Shown: positions 1 to 7,930 of the stretch, piece after piece
Numbering within the stretch: the stretch's first letter is position 1
Layout of the letters: the number at the start of each line of letters is the position of its first letter
NCBI GenBank assembly: GCA_016188915.1
Contig: JACPGU010000002.1
Coordinates: 62,001-126,000 of the forward strand
Direction: 5' to 3'
DNA: 64,000 nt
DNA from: Candidatus Microgenomates bacterium
GTDB taxonomy: Bacteria; Patescibacteria; JACPGU01
Translations under genes and position numbers: made by a program
Notes under the pieces: generated by a model
Databases searched by the model: none
What the model saw: only the letters and a program-made list of their open reading frames with translations
What the model was told of the DNA's origin: nothing

Positions 1-469
1 CAAAATCAATCGGCGAAATAAATTCATTTTTAATACCGGAAATTCTGGAAGCAAAGGCGCGCGGCTTGAACATTTTTTCGTCACTGCCCAATTCTCTCAA
101 ACATTCCTTGATTAGATCCTGCTGATCAGAACTGTCATATATAGTAAAGGAACGATCGTAGCCGATGTGATGAATCTCGCGACGCAGGATCCTCACGCAA
201 ATAGAGTGAAAAGTGCCGATCCACATCGCGCCGATAGGATTGCCCAACAATTTTTCCACTCTCTCCTTCATCTCCCCCGCCGCTTTGTTAGTGAAAGTAA
301 CAGCCAAGATTGATTCTGACTTGATGCCTTGCGCGATAAGGTGGGCGATACGATAGGTAATCACTCTTGTTTTGCCCGATCCGGCGCCGGCCAAAATCAA
401 AATAGGTCCGTCGATAGTCTCGACGGCTTTTTGTTGTTCTGGATTGAGACTGTCTTGTTTTATTTTCAT
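1..469 (-). CDS. UvrD/PcrA-type DNA helicase, N-terminal part (runs off window start)
   Basis: The first about 156 codons of a superfamily 1A DNA helicase are present; the rest lies before base 1. The start ATG is at 467-469 on the minus strand. Visible motifs in order are the Q motif LNPEQQKAV, the Walker A motif AGAGSGKT, motif Ia TFTNKAA, and the region GTFHSICVRILR typical of UvrD/PcrA/Rep. This family uses ATP to unwind DNA 3'-5' in excision repair and in clearing stalled forks. The start overlaps the stop of the upstream serine hydrolase as ATGA, so the two are probably co-transcribed and translationally coupled. The choice between uvrD and pcrA cannot be made from this fragment. Confidence 0.93.
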   Translation of the reverse strand, partial: MKIKQDSLNPEQQKAVETIDGPILILAGAGSGKTRVITYRIAHLIAQGIKSESILAVTFTNKAAGEMKERVEKLLGNPIGAMWIGTFHSICVRILRREIHHIGYDRSFTIYDSSDQQDLIKECLRELGSDEKMFKPRAFASRISGIKNEFISPIDF

Positions 470-1473
470 TTCAAAGAAAAATAATCATAAAGCGTCTTTG
501 ATATATTACGAATAGCTGGTATGGCTTCTTCATATACAGCTTCGTTCGTCATAACAACACAGATAAAATTTCCTTTAGGGGAAAATATAATACCAGCATC
601 GCTATATACTCCTTCCCAGGTACCTATCTTGTGAGACACCTTTGCTTCTTTGGGCAAATAAAATGGTATCCTGTCTTCAGAAACAGTGCCTTGCATTGCC
701 TTAATCATTTCTTCATAAGAAGCCTCATCTAAAAATTCTTTCCTATATAAAGATTTGAAAAATTTACCGACATCAAAAGCCGTTGTATCGTTGGTATCAA
801 AATCTGTCCCTTCTAAAAATATAGATCTATCAAATTCATTAATTGCCTTAATTCCTAAAAAGCGTGTCATCATAGAAAAAGCAATATTATCACTTTGATT
901 GAGCATTCTCCATGTCAAATCCTTAGCATAGTATTGGCCTTCGTCATCTACTGACGACAAAGAACTACCTTGGTCTACCCTGTCCTCTCCTAATATTTCT
1001 ATGGAACTGCTGGCTATACTTTTGTCGCTGGAATATTTTTTGTAAAAAGTTCCAGCCACAAAAAGCTTGGCTAGACTTGCCGCGGTCATTTTCCTGTCTT
1101 GATTTAACCCCACTTCTTCTCCATTAGAAAAATCATAAGCATAAATGCTATATTCTCCTTTTAAAGGAGATACCATATTTACCAATTCATTGTAGAGCTG
1201 TTCTTTGGTGGTAATCAATATTTTGTCGCTTGGGTCATATTTATAATCTGCCAATATCTTTTTTTCAATAGTCTGGTTAAAAGAACTGGCCGGTAGGGTG
1301 TATTTTACCGACCAAAATGGGATACTGGCTACCCACAAAACTATTATTAGACCTATCAAAGATATCAAAAAAATAAATCCATCAAAATGAACCAAAGAAT
1401 CCCTGCCCCCAATCTGGCGCTTTCTTTGAGATTTGAATATAGCATCTATTTTTGGAGATCCTATCCTTCCCAT
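466..1473 (-). CDS. Class A beta-lactamase-like serine hydrolase, membrane anchored
   Basis: The 335-residue protein has one transmembrane helix near residues 31-54 and an extracytoplasmic catalytic domain from about 90 to 335. The three active-site elements of penicillin-recognising serine hydrolases can be placed: SLAK (nucleophile Ser133, Lys136), SDN at 194-196, and HKIGT at 281-285, where the usual K[TS]G is KIG. This arrangement is seen in the beta-lactamase2/PF13354-type family, whose CPR members more likely act on peptidoglycan peptides or as D,D-peptidases than give drug resistance. The altered third motif makes beta-lactam hydrolysis uncertain. It is followed directly (ATGA overlap) by the UvrD-type helicase. 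Its start lies about 270 nt downstream, on the minus strand, of tRNA-Glu and its tandem repeats. Confidence 0.85.
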   Translation of the reverse strand: MGRIGSPKIDAIFKSQRKRQIGGRDSLVHFDGFIFLISLIGLIIVLWVASIPFWSVKYTLPASSFNQTIEKKILADYKYDPSDKILITTKEQLYNELVNMVSPLKGEYSIYAYDFSNGEEVGLNQDRKMTAASLAKLFVAGTFYKKYSSDKSIASSSIEILGEDRVDQGSSLSSVDDEGQYYAKDLTWRMLNQSDNIAFSMMTRFLGIKAINEFDRSIFLEGTDFDTNDTTAFDVGKFFKSLYRKEFLDEASYEEMIKAMQGTVSEDRIPFYLPKEAKVSHKIGTWEGVYSDAGIIFSPKGNFICVVMTNEAVYEEAIPAIRNISKTLYDYFSLK

Positions 1474-1530
1474 ACTTCGTATTATACTACAAACAAAACA
1501 CCTCTACTGGTGATTTTGTTTGTGTCGCTC

Positions 1531-1761
1531 AAATAGCCACAAGGAGAATCGCTTGTCCCGACTTCTTGCTTTGCAAGAACGTCGGGGAACTCCTTTCCTA
1601 ATGCTTTCTAAATAGTTCTTCTTAGTTGAAACAGTAAATAGCCCCAAGGAGAATCGCTTGTCCCGACTTCTTGCTTTGCAAGAACGTCGGGGAACTCCTT
1701 TCCTAATGCTTTCTAAATAGTTCTTCTTAGTTGAAACAGTAAATAGCCCCAAGGAGAATCG
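1531..1761 (-). repeat. 105-bp tandem repeat derived from the tRNA-Glu 3' end
   Basis: Two full 105-bp units (1531-1635 and 1636-1740) are followed by a 21-bp partial third copy (1741-1761) that lies inside tRNA-Glu. The first unit differs by at least one base, at 1539. Read on the minus strand, each unit contains a degenerate tRNA 3' part (GGAGTTC ... CGATTCTCCTTGGGGCTA). A palindrome at 1557-1586 or 1662-1691 is inserted in what would be the T-loop, pairing CCCGAC/GTCGGG and TTCTTGC/GCAAGAA around a TTT loop. A small open frame across this region is an artefact of the repetition. The strong hairpins could also act as terminators or processing signals for tRNA-Glu. Confidence 0.9.
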
Positions 1762-1815
1762 AACTCCTCTTTTCAGCTTGAGAAGCTGACGTCCTAACCG
1801 ATAGACGATGGGGCC
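1744..1815 (-). tRNA. tRNA-Glu (anticodon CTC)
   Basis: The cloverleaf is clear on the minus strand. The acceptor GGCCCCA pairs with TGGGGCT, with a terminal G-U pair. The anticodon stem TCAGC/GCTGA encloses loop TTCTCAA, giving anticodon CTC, and the T-arm is AGGAG/CTCCT around TTCGATT. CCA is not encoded. A possible extended -10 (TGTGCTAAAAT on the minus strand, near 1911-1921) lies upstream. The 3' end runs directly into the 105-bp repeats. Confidence 0.95.
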
Positions 1816-1999
1816 ACCGATATAAATTAAAAGATAAAAGGAAAGAGCGAAAAATGATGAAGTGACTTTGCCACGATATATTAAAAATTACCAAGAGATG
1901 GGGTGGTCATATTTTAGCACAAATCATATCTTTAGCGCTAACTTAAAAGAGCCACACACAGAGCGCGACCCCTTTAACCCCTCCTCAAAACACTATTTT

Positions 2000-2215
2000 T
2001 TAGCCCTTTTTCAACATTGGCAAACCAGTTCTAGGGTTTTCTACTACCTTGTAACCGCCCGGCAAATCGTTAAGAGCACATTTTGGATCGATCTTGTCCT
2101 TGCCAGAGAACCAATAGATTCTCTGTTTTGTTCCCTTGCTACCCTTTAGAGTCACCTCTTTAGAGTGAAGGAAATAATCTTTGCCGCTCTTTTTGCTTTT
2201 CACAGAGTATGGCAT
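2000..2215 (-). CDS. Small conserved protein of unknown function (71 aa)
   Basis: This basic 71-residue protein has the pattern SKKSGKDYFLHSKEVTLKG, then KQRIYWFSGK, then GGYKVVENPRTGLPMLKKG. I recognise it as a type of small protein common in CPR genomes with no assigned function. Its short beta-strand-rich segments and final ENxRTGLPxLKK would suit a small nucleic-acid- or ribosome-associated protein, but that is inference. The start at 2213-2215 is supported by a strong Shine-Dalgarno sequence AGGAGGTCAT just before the ATG. It is also supported by a near-consensus promoter about 50 bp further upstream. It appears to be monocistronic. Confidence 0.8.
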   Translation of the reverse strand: MPYSVKSKKSGKDYFLHSKEVTLKGSKGTKQRIYWFSGKDKIDPKCALNDLPGGYKVVENPRTGLPMLKKG

Positions 2216-2267
2216 ATGACCTCCTGTTTAACCCAGGTTTTCCCCAGGCCTTATTAATATTAAACCC

Positions 2268-2296
2268 ATTATACCTGGTGCTAACCTGGAAGTCAA
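2268..2296 (-). promoter_or_regulatory. Sigma-70 promoter for the 71-aa small protein gene
   Basis: On the minus strand TTGACT (2291-2296) and TATAAT (2268-2273) are separated by exactly 17 bp. The near-perfect boxes and the strong Shine-Dalgarno downstream suggest high expression of the small protein. Confidence 0.8.
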
Positions 2297-2324
2297 AAAG
2301 AGCATAGTACTCTTTATCCCCTTA

Positions 2325-2348
2325 TAAAAATAAGTCACCAAAAGTGAC
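2325..2348 (-). terminator. Intrinsic terminator of the lamin-tail protein gene
   Basis: Minus-strand GTCAC-TTTTG-GTGAC is followed by a T-rich run (TTATTTTTAT). It lies about 40 bp beyond the stop of the lamin-tail gene and just before the next gene's promoter. Confidence 0.7.
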
Positions 2349-2387
2349 CCGGATTAGCTCTTTGGCGTATTGTATATCGCGCCACCC

Positions 2388-3581
2388 TTATTGATAGCTA
2401 TAAACATCCACTAGCTCACCGCTGGCATTGCGCAAATAGGCTGGTTCACCGATTCTGTCCCAGACAGGAGCCGTATCAGTAAGAAAACTAAAACCACCTT
2501 TATTGGTATTTATTCTAATGGTCTGTCCTGGTTGAATAAGAAAACCTGGAAAAGTAAAAACATGGCCATCGGAATCTCTTACTGTCCATCCGGCCAGGTC
2601 TTTTTCTCCGTCTCCTGTGTTGCGAACTTCTACATATTCATCTTGACCCTCACCATTGATGTCCAGACTATATAGAATATAACTAACAATAATCTTGGAT
2701 GGGTAGATGATTATTGGCGGCGGATCATTATTGCCCCCATCATTATCGCCTCCACCATCGCTTCCATTGCCATTACCATTGCCATTATCGCCTCCGCTGT
2801 TATCGCCTCCTCCATTATTCCCATTACCACCACCTCCACCATTATCATTCTCATTGTTCCCGCTGCCATTGCTACCATCATCATTACCGCTATCGCTATC
2901 ATCGTTATTATAGTTTACCGAGATAGATTCGCTAGTAGAGCCATCTTCGTCAGAAGCTACTATATCAATAGTATTATCTCCCGGATCCAATATTATTTCC
3001 GCCTCAAAATGGCCATCGTCATCAACTGGGGTATCTTGTCCATCTATCTCTACCGTTGCTCCAGGATCGGTATCGCCAATGACAGTAATATTAGGATCAA
3101 TGACTACGCTTTCATCATTTGGCGACGATATCACCAACTCTGGACCTGGTCCTACTATATATTCTATTGTCTCATCAATGATGGTTGCTTCTGTCCCATC
3201 GGATCTTTCCTCTCTGACTAGTAAATCATTTTCGCCCGGGTTAAGATCGATGACAAATGAAAATGAACCATCGGGGTTGATAATTAGATTGTCGGCGTCT
3301 ATCAATAGCCCATCTAAAAATATTTTTATTTTAGAATCTGAGTTACCTAATTGTCCATTTATATCCAAGGGAGAATCATAAACTACTCTATTCTCCGGAT
3401 CAAAGGCTTGTCGGCCACGGAAAGGATTAAACCAAATGAGTCCCAACAGAAGGAGTAGTGGCAAAAGGCAGCCGAAGAAGAAGGGGATGATAGGCAAACG
3501 CCTTTTATCTTTTCCCTCCTCTTTTTTCTTGCGACGCTTTTCTACCAATTCTTCCAGATTTTTTATTTCTTCTTTTGGCAT
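2388..3581 (-). CDS. Membrane-anchored surface protein with Ig-like and lamin-tail domains
   Basis: An N-terminal cytoplasmic charged segment (KRRKKKEEGKDKRR) precedes one transmembrane helix (IPFFFGCLLPLLLLLGLIWF). Two bacterial Ig-like/glucodextranase-B-like repeats follow, rich in patterns such as PGATVEIDG and DPGDNTIDIVASDEDG. A long Gly/Asn/Asp/Ser low-complexity linker of about 70 residues leads to a C-terminal lamin-tail domain (DEYVEVRNTGDGEKDLAGW ... FPGFLIQPGQTIRI). Bacterial lamin-tail domains occur in secreted or surface proteins, so a role in the envelope or attachment is likely. I chose the ATG at 3581, which gives the compact basic start MPKEEIK; an in-frame ATG at 3623 would add 14 residues unlike the family. 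The gene ends at a clear terminator. Confidence 0.8.
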   Translation of the reverse strand: MPKEEIKNLEELVEKRRKKKEEGKDKRRLPIIPFFFGCLLPLLLLLGLIWFNPFRGRQAFDPENRVVYDSPLDINGQLGNSDSKIKIFLDGLLIDADNLIINPDGSFSFVIDLNPGENDLLVREERSDGTEATIIDETIEYIVGPGPELVISSPNDESVVIDPNITVIGDTDPGATVEIDGQDTPVDDDGHFEAEIILDPGDNTIDIVASDEDGSTSESISVNYNNDDSDSGNDDGSNGSGNNENDNGGGGGNGNNGGGDNSGGDNGNGNGNGSDGGGDNDGGNNDPPPIIIYPSKIIVSYILYSLDINGEGQDEYVEVRNTGDGEKDLAGWTVRDSDGHVFTFPGFLIQPGQTIRINTNKGGFSFLTDTAPVWDRIGEPAYLRNASGELVDVYSYQ

Positions 3582-3623
3582 TCTATTTTTGTTTGCTACG
3601 CTATTAATAACAATATAGCACAA

Positions 3624-3944
3624 TAATTATTTTTTAAAAGGTTAAGCTAAATCTTATAACTGAGAGACTTGGATTCTGCCGGCATCCGCCAGGCGGGAAG
3701 CGAATGTTGGGCGAACCTTTTACAGCTGACTTTATTGAATGAAATCCGAACTTTTTTTCAGGAAAATTCGGACTCCGAATAAATTTGCGGGGCGTCCTGT
3801 GGGGGTAGGATCGCCCCGCCTGAATCTTTACCCGCCTCTGGAGGGCCCAAAATCCAAAAACTTGTCCGCCTCCTCGGGAGGATTTCCGCCATCGTTTTCA
3901 TCTTGATTTTGGAAATCGGAACACTTTTTAAATTTCTTTGTTTG
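3624..3944. repeat. Intergenic stretch rich in GC palindromes
   Basis: No gene is seen here. The stretch holds several inverted repeats that are GC-rich compared with the flanks: GCCGGC...CCGCCAGGCGG near 3677-3698, CCGAA...TTCGG near 3747-3772, GCGGGGCG...CGCCCCGC near 3788-3820, and CCTCCTCGGGAGG near 3869-3883. Together with nearby oligo(A/T) they look like remnants of repeat cassettes similar to those found inside tsaD and polA in this window. Some may act as terminators for the large gene transcribed towards them from the right. Confidence 0.55.
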
Positions 3945-6900
3945 TTACTCAACAATATTATCAATATTGTCCACTTTTTTAGGATTATTGGCATCAAAGT
4001 CTTCTGCCCTCTCCCAGTCTATAGGTGTTACATTTACAACCGTTCCACTGTCTTCATCAAATTCAATAATAGTATCTTTTATTCTCCATCTTTTATCAAT
4101 TTTTAATTTATCTCTAAATAAATCTGCCAGTTCTTTATTCTTTTCAGAAACATCTTGAATTATCGCATTTATCTTCTCATCGCTAAATTTACCAGATTCC
4201 CTTAAATGCTTTTCAAATTTTCTTCCAGAAATTCCTTCTACTTTTTTCATAAGAAGATAGCTACCATCAACTTCTTTTTTCCCAGACATAAAACCAACCG
4301 GTTCTGCCGTAGGCAATCCCACCTTTTTCGCCGATATTAATATAGAAAATTCTTTTCTAGATTCTTTGGCTTTGCGAAGTTCTATTTTTTTTGCTACTAT
4401 TTCTGTTCCATCGCTTAATTCAAAAGAGATAATTTCCTCATCTGGATATTCTCCTTCGCCTTTGCCACCCTTTAGCAAAGTACCACTTTCAGCAAAAAAC
4501 TTTTTTGGGTTTTCAATAAATTCTTTTGGTAATAAATCCAAGTACTCCTGTCTTATCCTTATGGAATAATTTTCAGAATCAACGCCGACATTACCAGATG
4601 GTTCATGATACAGTTTTTCTTGCAACCAATAGTGGCGAGCAATAGCTTGCTTTATCATCATATAGTAGAACTGTTCTTCGGGGCTTGTTGGTTGTGCGAT
4701 ATGGTGAATTTTTCCAGTTTCTTCGTCAATAATTAACCCCTCGGCTGTATTTTCTGTTTTGGCATTATGCTCAATATATTCAATAATTTCCGATCGAGCA
4801 TTTTCTGGGATACCTTTAACACGTCTATGTACACTTGGAGCAGAGAGCAATCTAATCCTTCTCTCAATATCTTCGTCATCAAAATCCATCACTCTCATTA
4901 TTTGTTCAGGTATTGTGCCTGTATATCCAGTATCATAAAAAAGAGGGTCAGCATCGGGGGTAATTCTTTCTTGTTCAAGAAATTGACGCTTAGTATCATA
5001 ATCAAGATTGTCTCTAAAATATCTAGGGTATACAAGATATTGAGGATTTATTTCAATTATGTCCCCCATTTTTTGCAACTTTTTTCTGCCCTCAGGTCCA
5101 AGCTTTTTGCGACGCGCTATATCCTGCGCCCATCTTCCTATCCATGCATAAACACCATCTCTTCCAAGAAACACTTCGGTCGGATAACGACCTGTTTCAC
5201 GAAGATTATCAAATTCCTCATATAGCTTATCGTATAGGGGAATGTCCACTTCGTGAACTTTAATATATTTTTTAAATCCCTCCTCCAAAACACCGTCCAT
5301 ATTATTTAGCGATTCTCGTAAATCAGAAATGCGATTTAAGTCGCCTCCTATACTTTGCACAAGGTATCTTATTGCAAAATATTGAAGATTATTTGATAAA
5401 TCAAAGAATGGAGTCATTTTTACAGCCAACGATTCTGGACTAGCCAAGGCTTTTTTATCATCATCATTAATTTTAGAATTGGATTGAAATCTTGTAATAA
5501 ATTTTTCGTAAGATTCTTTTATTTTTTCATTTATTTTTGCGAGCAGTGGCTCTATTTCAGATTGATTAATGTTCAGATCTTTCATCCTTCTCGGATTTAT
5601 TTTTCCTCTCATTATATCAGTTAGGGCGTCAGTTAAAACTGCTTGTTGTTTATTAAAAACCCAAGGATTATTTTCATAAGGGTTACTTTCCCTGAAACCC
5701 TCACTTCCATGACTATAGCTATAATCATGTTCTCCATCGCCAAATTGCGCTCCGTGTTCAGCTAATGTTTTATTCGCTTTTTCAATAACATCCTGCACCC
5801 ATGGTTCGTTCTTCCACGAGAAATTCTCTATGCCATTAATAAACTTATTCGCTACAGAATAATGCGAAACAGCGACAAGCATTCCTTTACCCGCCCATTC
5901 TTTATCATGGTAGTTGCCTGCGTTCTCCAAAAAATAGTCAGCTAAATCATCATTGGATTCTAAGTTATCCAGAATCATCTCTATTGCTTTTTCGGAGGTT
6001 AAGGGCATAGGAAGGAGTGTATCAAAATCTTTTCCAAGATGCTTAACAAACGAAATTAAATTGTTAGGATTTATTTTAGACGCACATTCTTCATCGGATT
6101 GTCGCATGTCTGATAATTGAAATACTCCTTCTGACAAATTAAATGACTTTTTTATTTCTAAGGCCTCGCTAATTTCACCGGCAGATGCTTTATTGAGCAC
6201 AGCCTTTTTCGCAGCTTCTTGGATCTCGGGTAGCTTAATGACTTCTACGAGAAGATAATTGAATGCACTTTTTATTCTGTTCGTAGTATTGATATCGCCA
6301 GACGACAGCTTATCTATTAACACTTTTTTTGCGGCTTCCTGGATTATCAAATCTGAGATATTAAATATCTTTAGTATTTTTTCGACATTTTGAGTGTCAA
6401 CATTGGCTAATGAATCCATTAGGCTTCCTTTTATAGCTTCTTTGGTTTCCTCAAGATCTGGGTTTTTTTCAATTTCCTCTTTTGAATATAGGATATAACC
6501 ATTAGATAGGTCCTCAAGTATTTTATTTTTTATTGCTTTTTGAATTATGTCCCCCGATACATTTAATTCATTCTTTATTCTAATTGCCCAAGAGAATGCG
6601 CGTTTCTCCACCATCAAAATTATCTCTTTCTTTGCAGCTTCTTGAAATTCAGGTGAGTCAGCAAAATCACGGGGAATATTTAATGCCTTTATTATTTCAA
6701 AGTAATGACGAACATCTTCAGTATAATAGCCACCATGACCTAGCTTTCTTATTAATCCTTCTCTTACAGCTTCCTGGACTTCAGGTAAATTACTAAAGCC
6801 CTCGGGAAGACCAAGCTCGTTTTTTATTTTAATGACGTCATAGACATCGCCATTACTCACTTTGCGATATAAACCTTCCTCTAAGGCTTTTTGAAATTCA

Positions 6901-7712
6901 GGTGAACTGTCAAAATCTTCTTGAGCGATAAATTCGTTTTTTAGCTCAATAGCGTTATGGACATTCCCGAATGCCATCTCCTTAATTATTTTTTTCTTAG
7001 CGGCCTCTCGGACTTCAGGTGAGTTAACTATATCGTCGGGTAGATCTAATTTTTTATTAATCTCAATAGCTCTATATGGCTCTCCAAAATATGAGAAACT
7101 TTCAACAATTGTTTCCTTTGCGACTTCCAAAACTTCAGATGAGCTAATAAAGCTATCTGGTAAGTGAAGTCTCTTTATTATCTCAATGGCTTTATCGGGG
7201 AGACCATGCGATATGTAGAATATCGCCCCCTTCTTTGCAGCTTCCTGAATTGCAGGTGAATTGATAAAATCATCGTCAGGCAAACCCAATGCTTTTTGTA
7301 TTTCGAAAATATCATCTATACGATAACTAAAGATATCTTCGAATAGTTTTGAAGCGCGATAATTTATAGCTTTTTGAACTTCGGGTGAATTAACTATCTC
7401 ATTTAGCTGGTGGGCGCTAAGGCCACAGTTATTTTTAATACGCAATAGTTCACTCATACCGTCCCTAGACACCGTGTACATCAAGGTCTCTATTATGCGT
7501 TTTCTCGTACTTTTCTGTTCTGGCGTTAAAATAATTTCTTCTCCATCTTCCTTTTTTTCTTTTGGGCCAAAAATAGAATCAACATGTTTCTGGGCTTGTT
7601 CTTGAACTTTGTCAAATTCTTCAGCAGTCGGTTTTTCACCAGCAAGCCTCTGCATTTCAGCAGCTTCAGCTTGAGCGCGAATTGGATCGTATAAATTTGG
7701 GTTTTCTGACAT
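3945..7712 (-). CDS. Giant repeat protein with C-terminal kinase-like domain (1255 aa), unknown function
   Basis: No signal peptide or membrane helix is visible. Residues about 85-535 hold some 12 helical repeats of 35-42 residues. Their core reads SPEVQEAAKKxII, a short G-containing turn, AIEIKNELxLPxDF; this is an alpha-solenoid with no named family I can assign. Residues 550-840 are mostly helical. Residues 845-980 contain FLGRDGVYAW and DTGYTGTIPEQI, reminiscent of paired FLxRDG/DxGxxGT motifs in predicted hydrolase or transferase domains. Residues 1095-1240 resemble an aminoglycoside-kinase/protein-kinase-like fold: GTEIVAKKI as the ATP-lysine strand, SYLLMKKVEG as hinge, and TPIDWERA in place of the DFG region, but without a clear HxD loop. 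The start ATG has no Shine-Dalgarno. It could be a degenerate kinase or a contact-dependent effector; neither is proven. Confidence 0.75.
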   Translation of the reverse strand: MSENPNLYDPIRAQAEAAEMQRLAGEKPTAEEFDKVQEQAQKHVDSIFGPKEKKEDGEEIILTPEQKSTRKRIIETLMYTVSRDGMSELLRIKNNCGLSAHQLNEIVNSPEVQKAINYRASKLFEDIFSYRIDDIFEIQKALGLPDDDFINSPAIQEAAKKGAIFYISHGLPDKAIEIIKRLHLPDSFISSSEVLEVAKETIVESFSYFGEPYRAIEINKKLDLPDDIVNSPEVREAAKKKIIKEMAFGNVHNAIELKNEFIAQEDFDSSPEFQKALEEGLYRKVSNGDVYDVIKIKNELGLPEGFSNLPEVQEAVREGLIRKLGHGGYYTEDVRHYFEIIKALNIPRDFADSPEFQEAAKKEIILMVEKRAFSWAIRIKNELNVSGDIIQKAIKNKILEDLSNGYILYSKEEIEKNPDLEETKEAIKGSLMDSLANVDTQNVEKILKIFNISDLIIQEAAKKVLIDKLSSGDINTTNRIKSAFNYLLVEVIKLPEIQEAAKKAVLNKASAGEISEALEIKKSFNLSEGVFQLSDMRQSDEECASKINPNNLISFVKHLGKDFDTLLPMPLTSEKAIEMILDNLESNDDLADYFLENAGNYHDKEWAGKGMLVAVSHYSVANKFINGIENFSWKNEPWVQDVIEKANKTLAEHGAQFGDGEHDYSYSHGSEGFRESNPYENNPWVFNKQQAVLTDALTDIMRGKINPRRMKDLNINQSEIEPLLAKINEKIKESYEKFITRFQSNSKINDDDKKALASPESLAVKMTPFFDLSNNLQYFAIRYLVQSIGGDLNRISDLRESLNNMDGVLEEGFKKYIKVHEVDIPLYDKLYEEFDNLRETGRYPTEVFLGRDGVYAWIGRWAQDIARRKKLGPEGRKKLQKMGDIIEINPQYLVYPRYFRDNLDYDTKRQFLEQERITPDADPLFYDTGYTGTIPEQIMRVMDFDDEDIERRIRLLSAPSVHRRVKGIPENARSEIIEYIEHNAKTENTAEGLIIDEETGKIHHIAQPTSPEEQFYYMMIKQAIARHYWLQEKLYHEPSGNVGVDSENYSIRIRQEYLDLLPKEFIENPKKFFAESGTLLKGGKGEGEYPDEEIISFELSDGTEIVAKKIELRKAKESRKEFSILISAKKVGLPTAEPVGFMSGKKEVDGSYLLMKKVEGISGRKFEKHLRESGKFSDEKINAIIQDVSEKNKELADLFRDKLKIDKRWRIKDTIIEFDEDSGTVVNVTPIDWERAEDFDANNPKKVDNIDNIVE

Positions 7713-7814
7713 AAAAATAAAATTTATCTCAATAATTCTTCAACCTTAACGCCAATTACTAGGGATAACCTTTCTATTGTTGAAGTGGATAAGACGACTA
7801 CCTTCCGTCACAAT

Positions 7815-7888
7815 TGGCTGCGGGACATGGGGTCGAACCATGATTACCTGCTCCAGAGGCAGGCGTCCTACCATTAGACGATCCCGCA
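7815..7888 (-). tRNA. tRNA-Gln (anticodon CTG), CCA encoded
   Basis: On the minus strand the acceptor TGCGGGA pairs with TCCCGCA, followed by G and an encoded CCA. The U1-A72 pair is the identity element of bacterial tRNA-Gln. The anticodon stem CCTGC/GCAGG encloses CTCTGGA, giving CTG. It lies 42 bp downstream of gltX on the same strand, so the two may share a transcript. The gene is bracketed by a perfect 10-bp inverted repeat (7807-7816 and 7891-7900). Confidence 0.95.
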
Positions 7889-7930
7889 ATCAATTGTGAC
7901 AAAACAGACGATCTCCCAATGGCTAAAAAA

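Noticed and set aside
466..1473. Antibiotic-resistance beta-lactamase
   Set aside because: The catalytic Ser-x-x-Lys and SDN are present, but the third motif is KIG and the protein is membrane-anchored in a housekeeping context, so a wall-related hydrolase is more likely.
1504..1752. 82-residue open frame on the minus strand with two identical halves
   Set aside because: It is produced by translation of the 105-bp tandem repeat and has no start signal.
2707..2926. Pro/Leu-, His- or Met-rich open frames opposite the lamin-tail gene
   Set aside because: They are shadows of the Gly/Asn/Asp low-complexity linker of the real gene in other frames.
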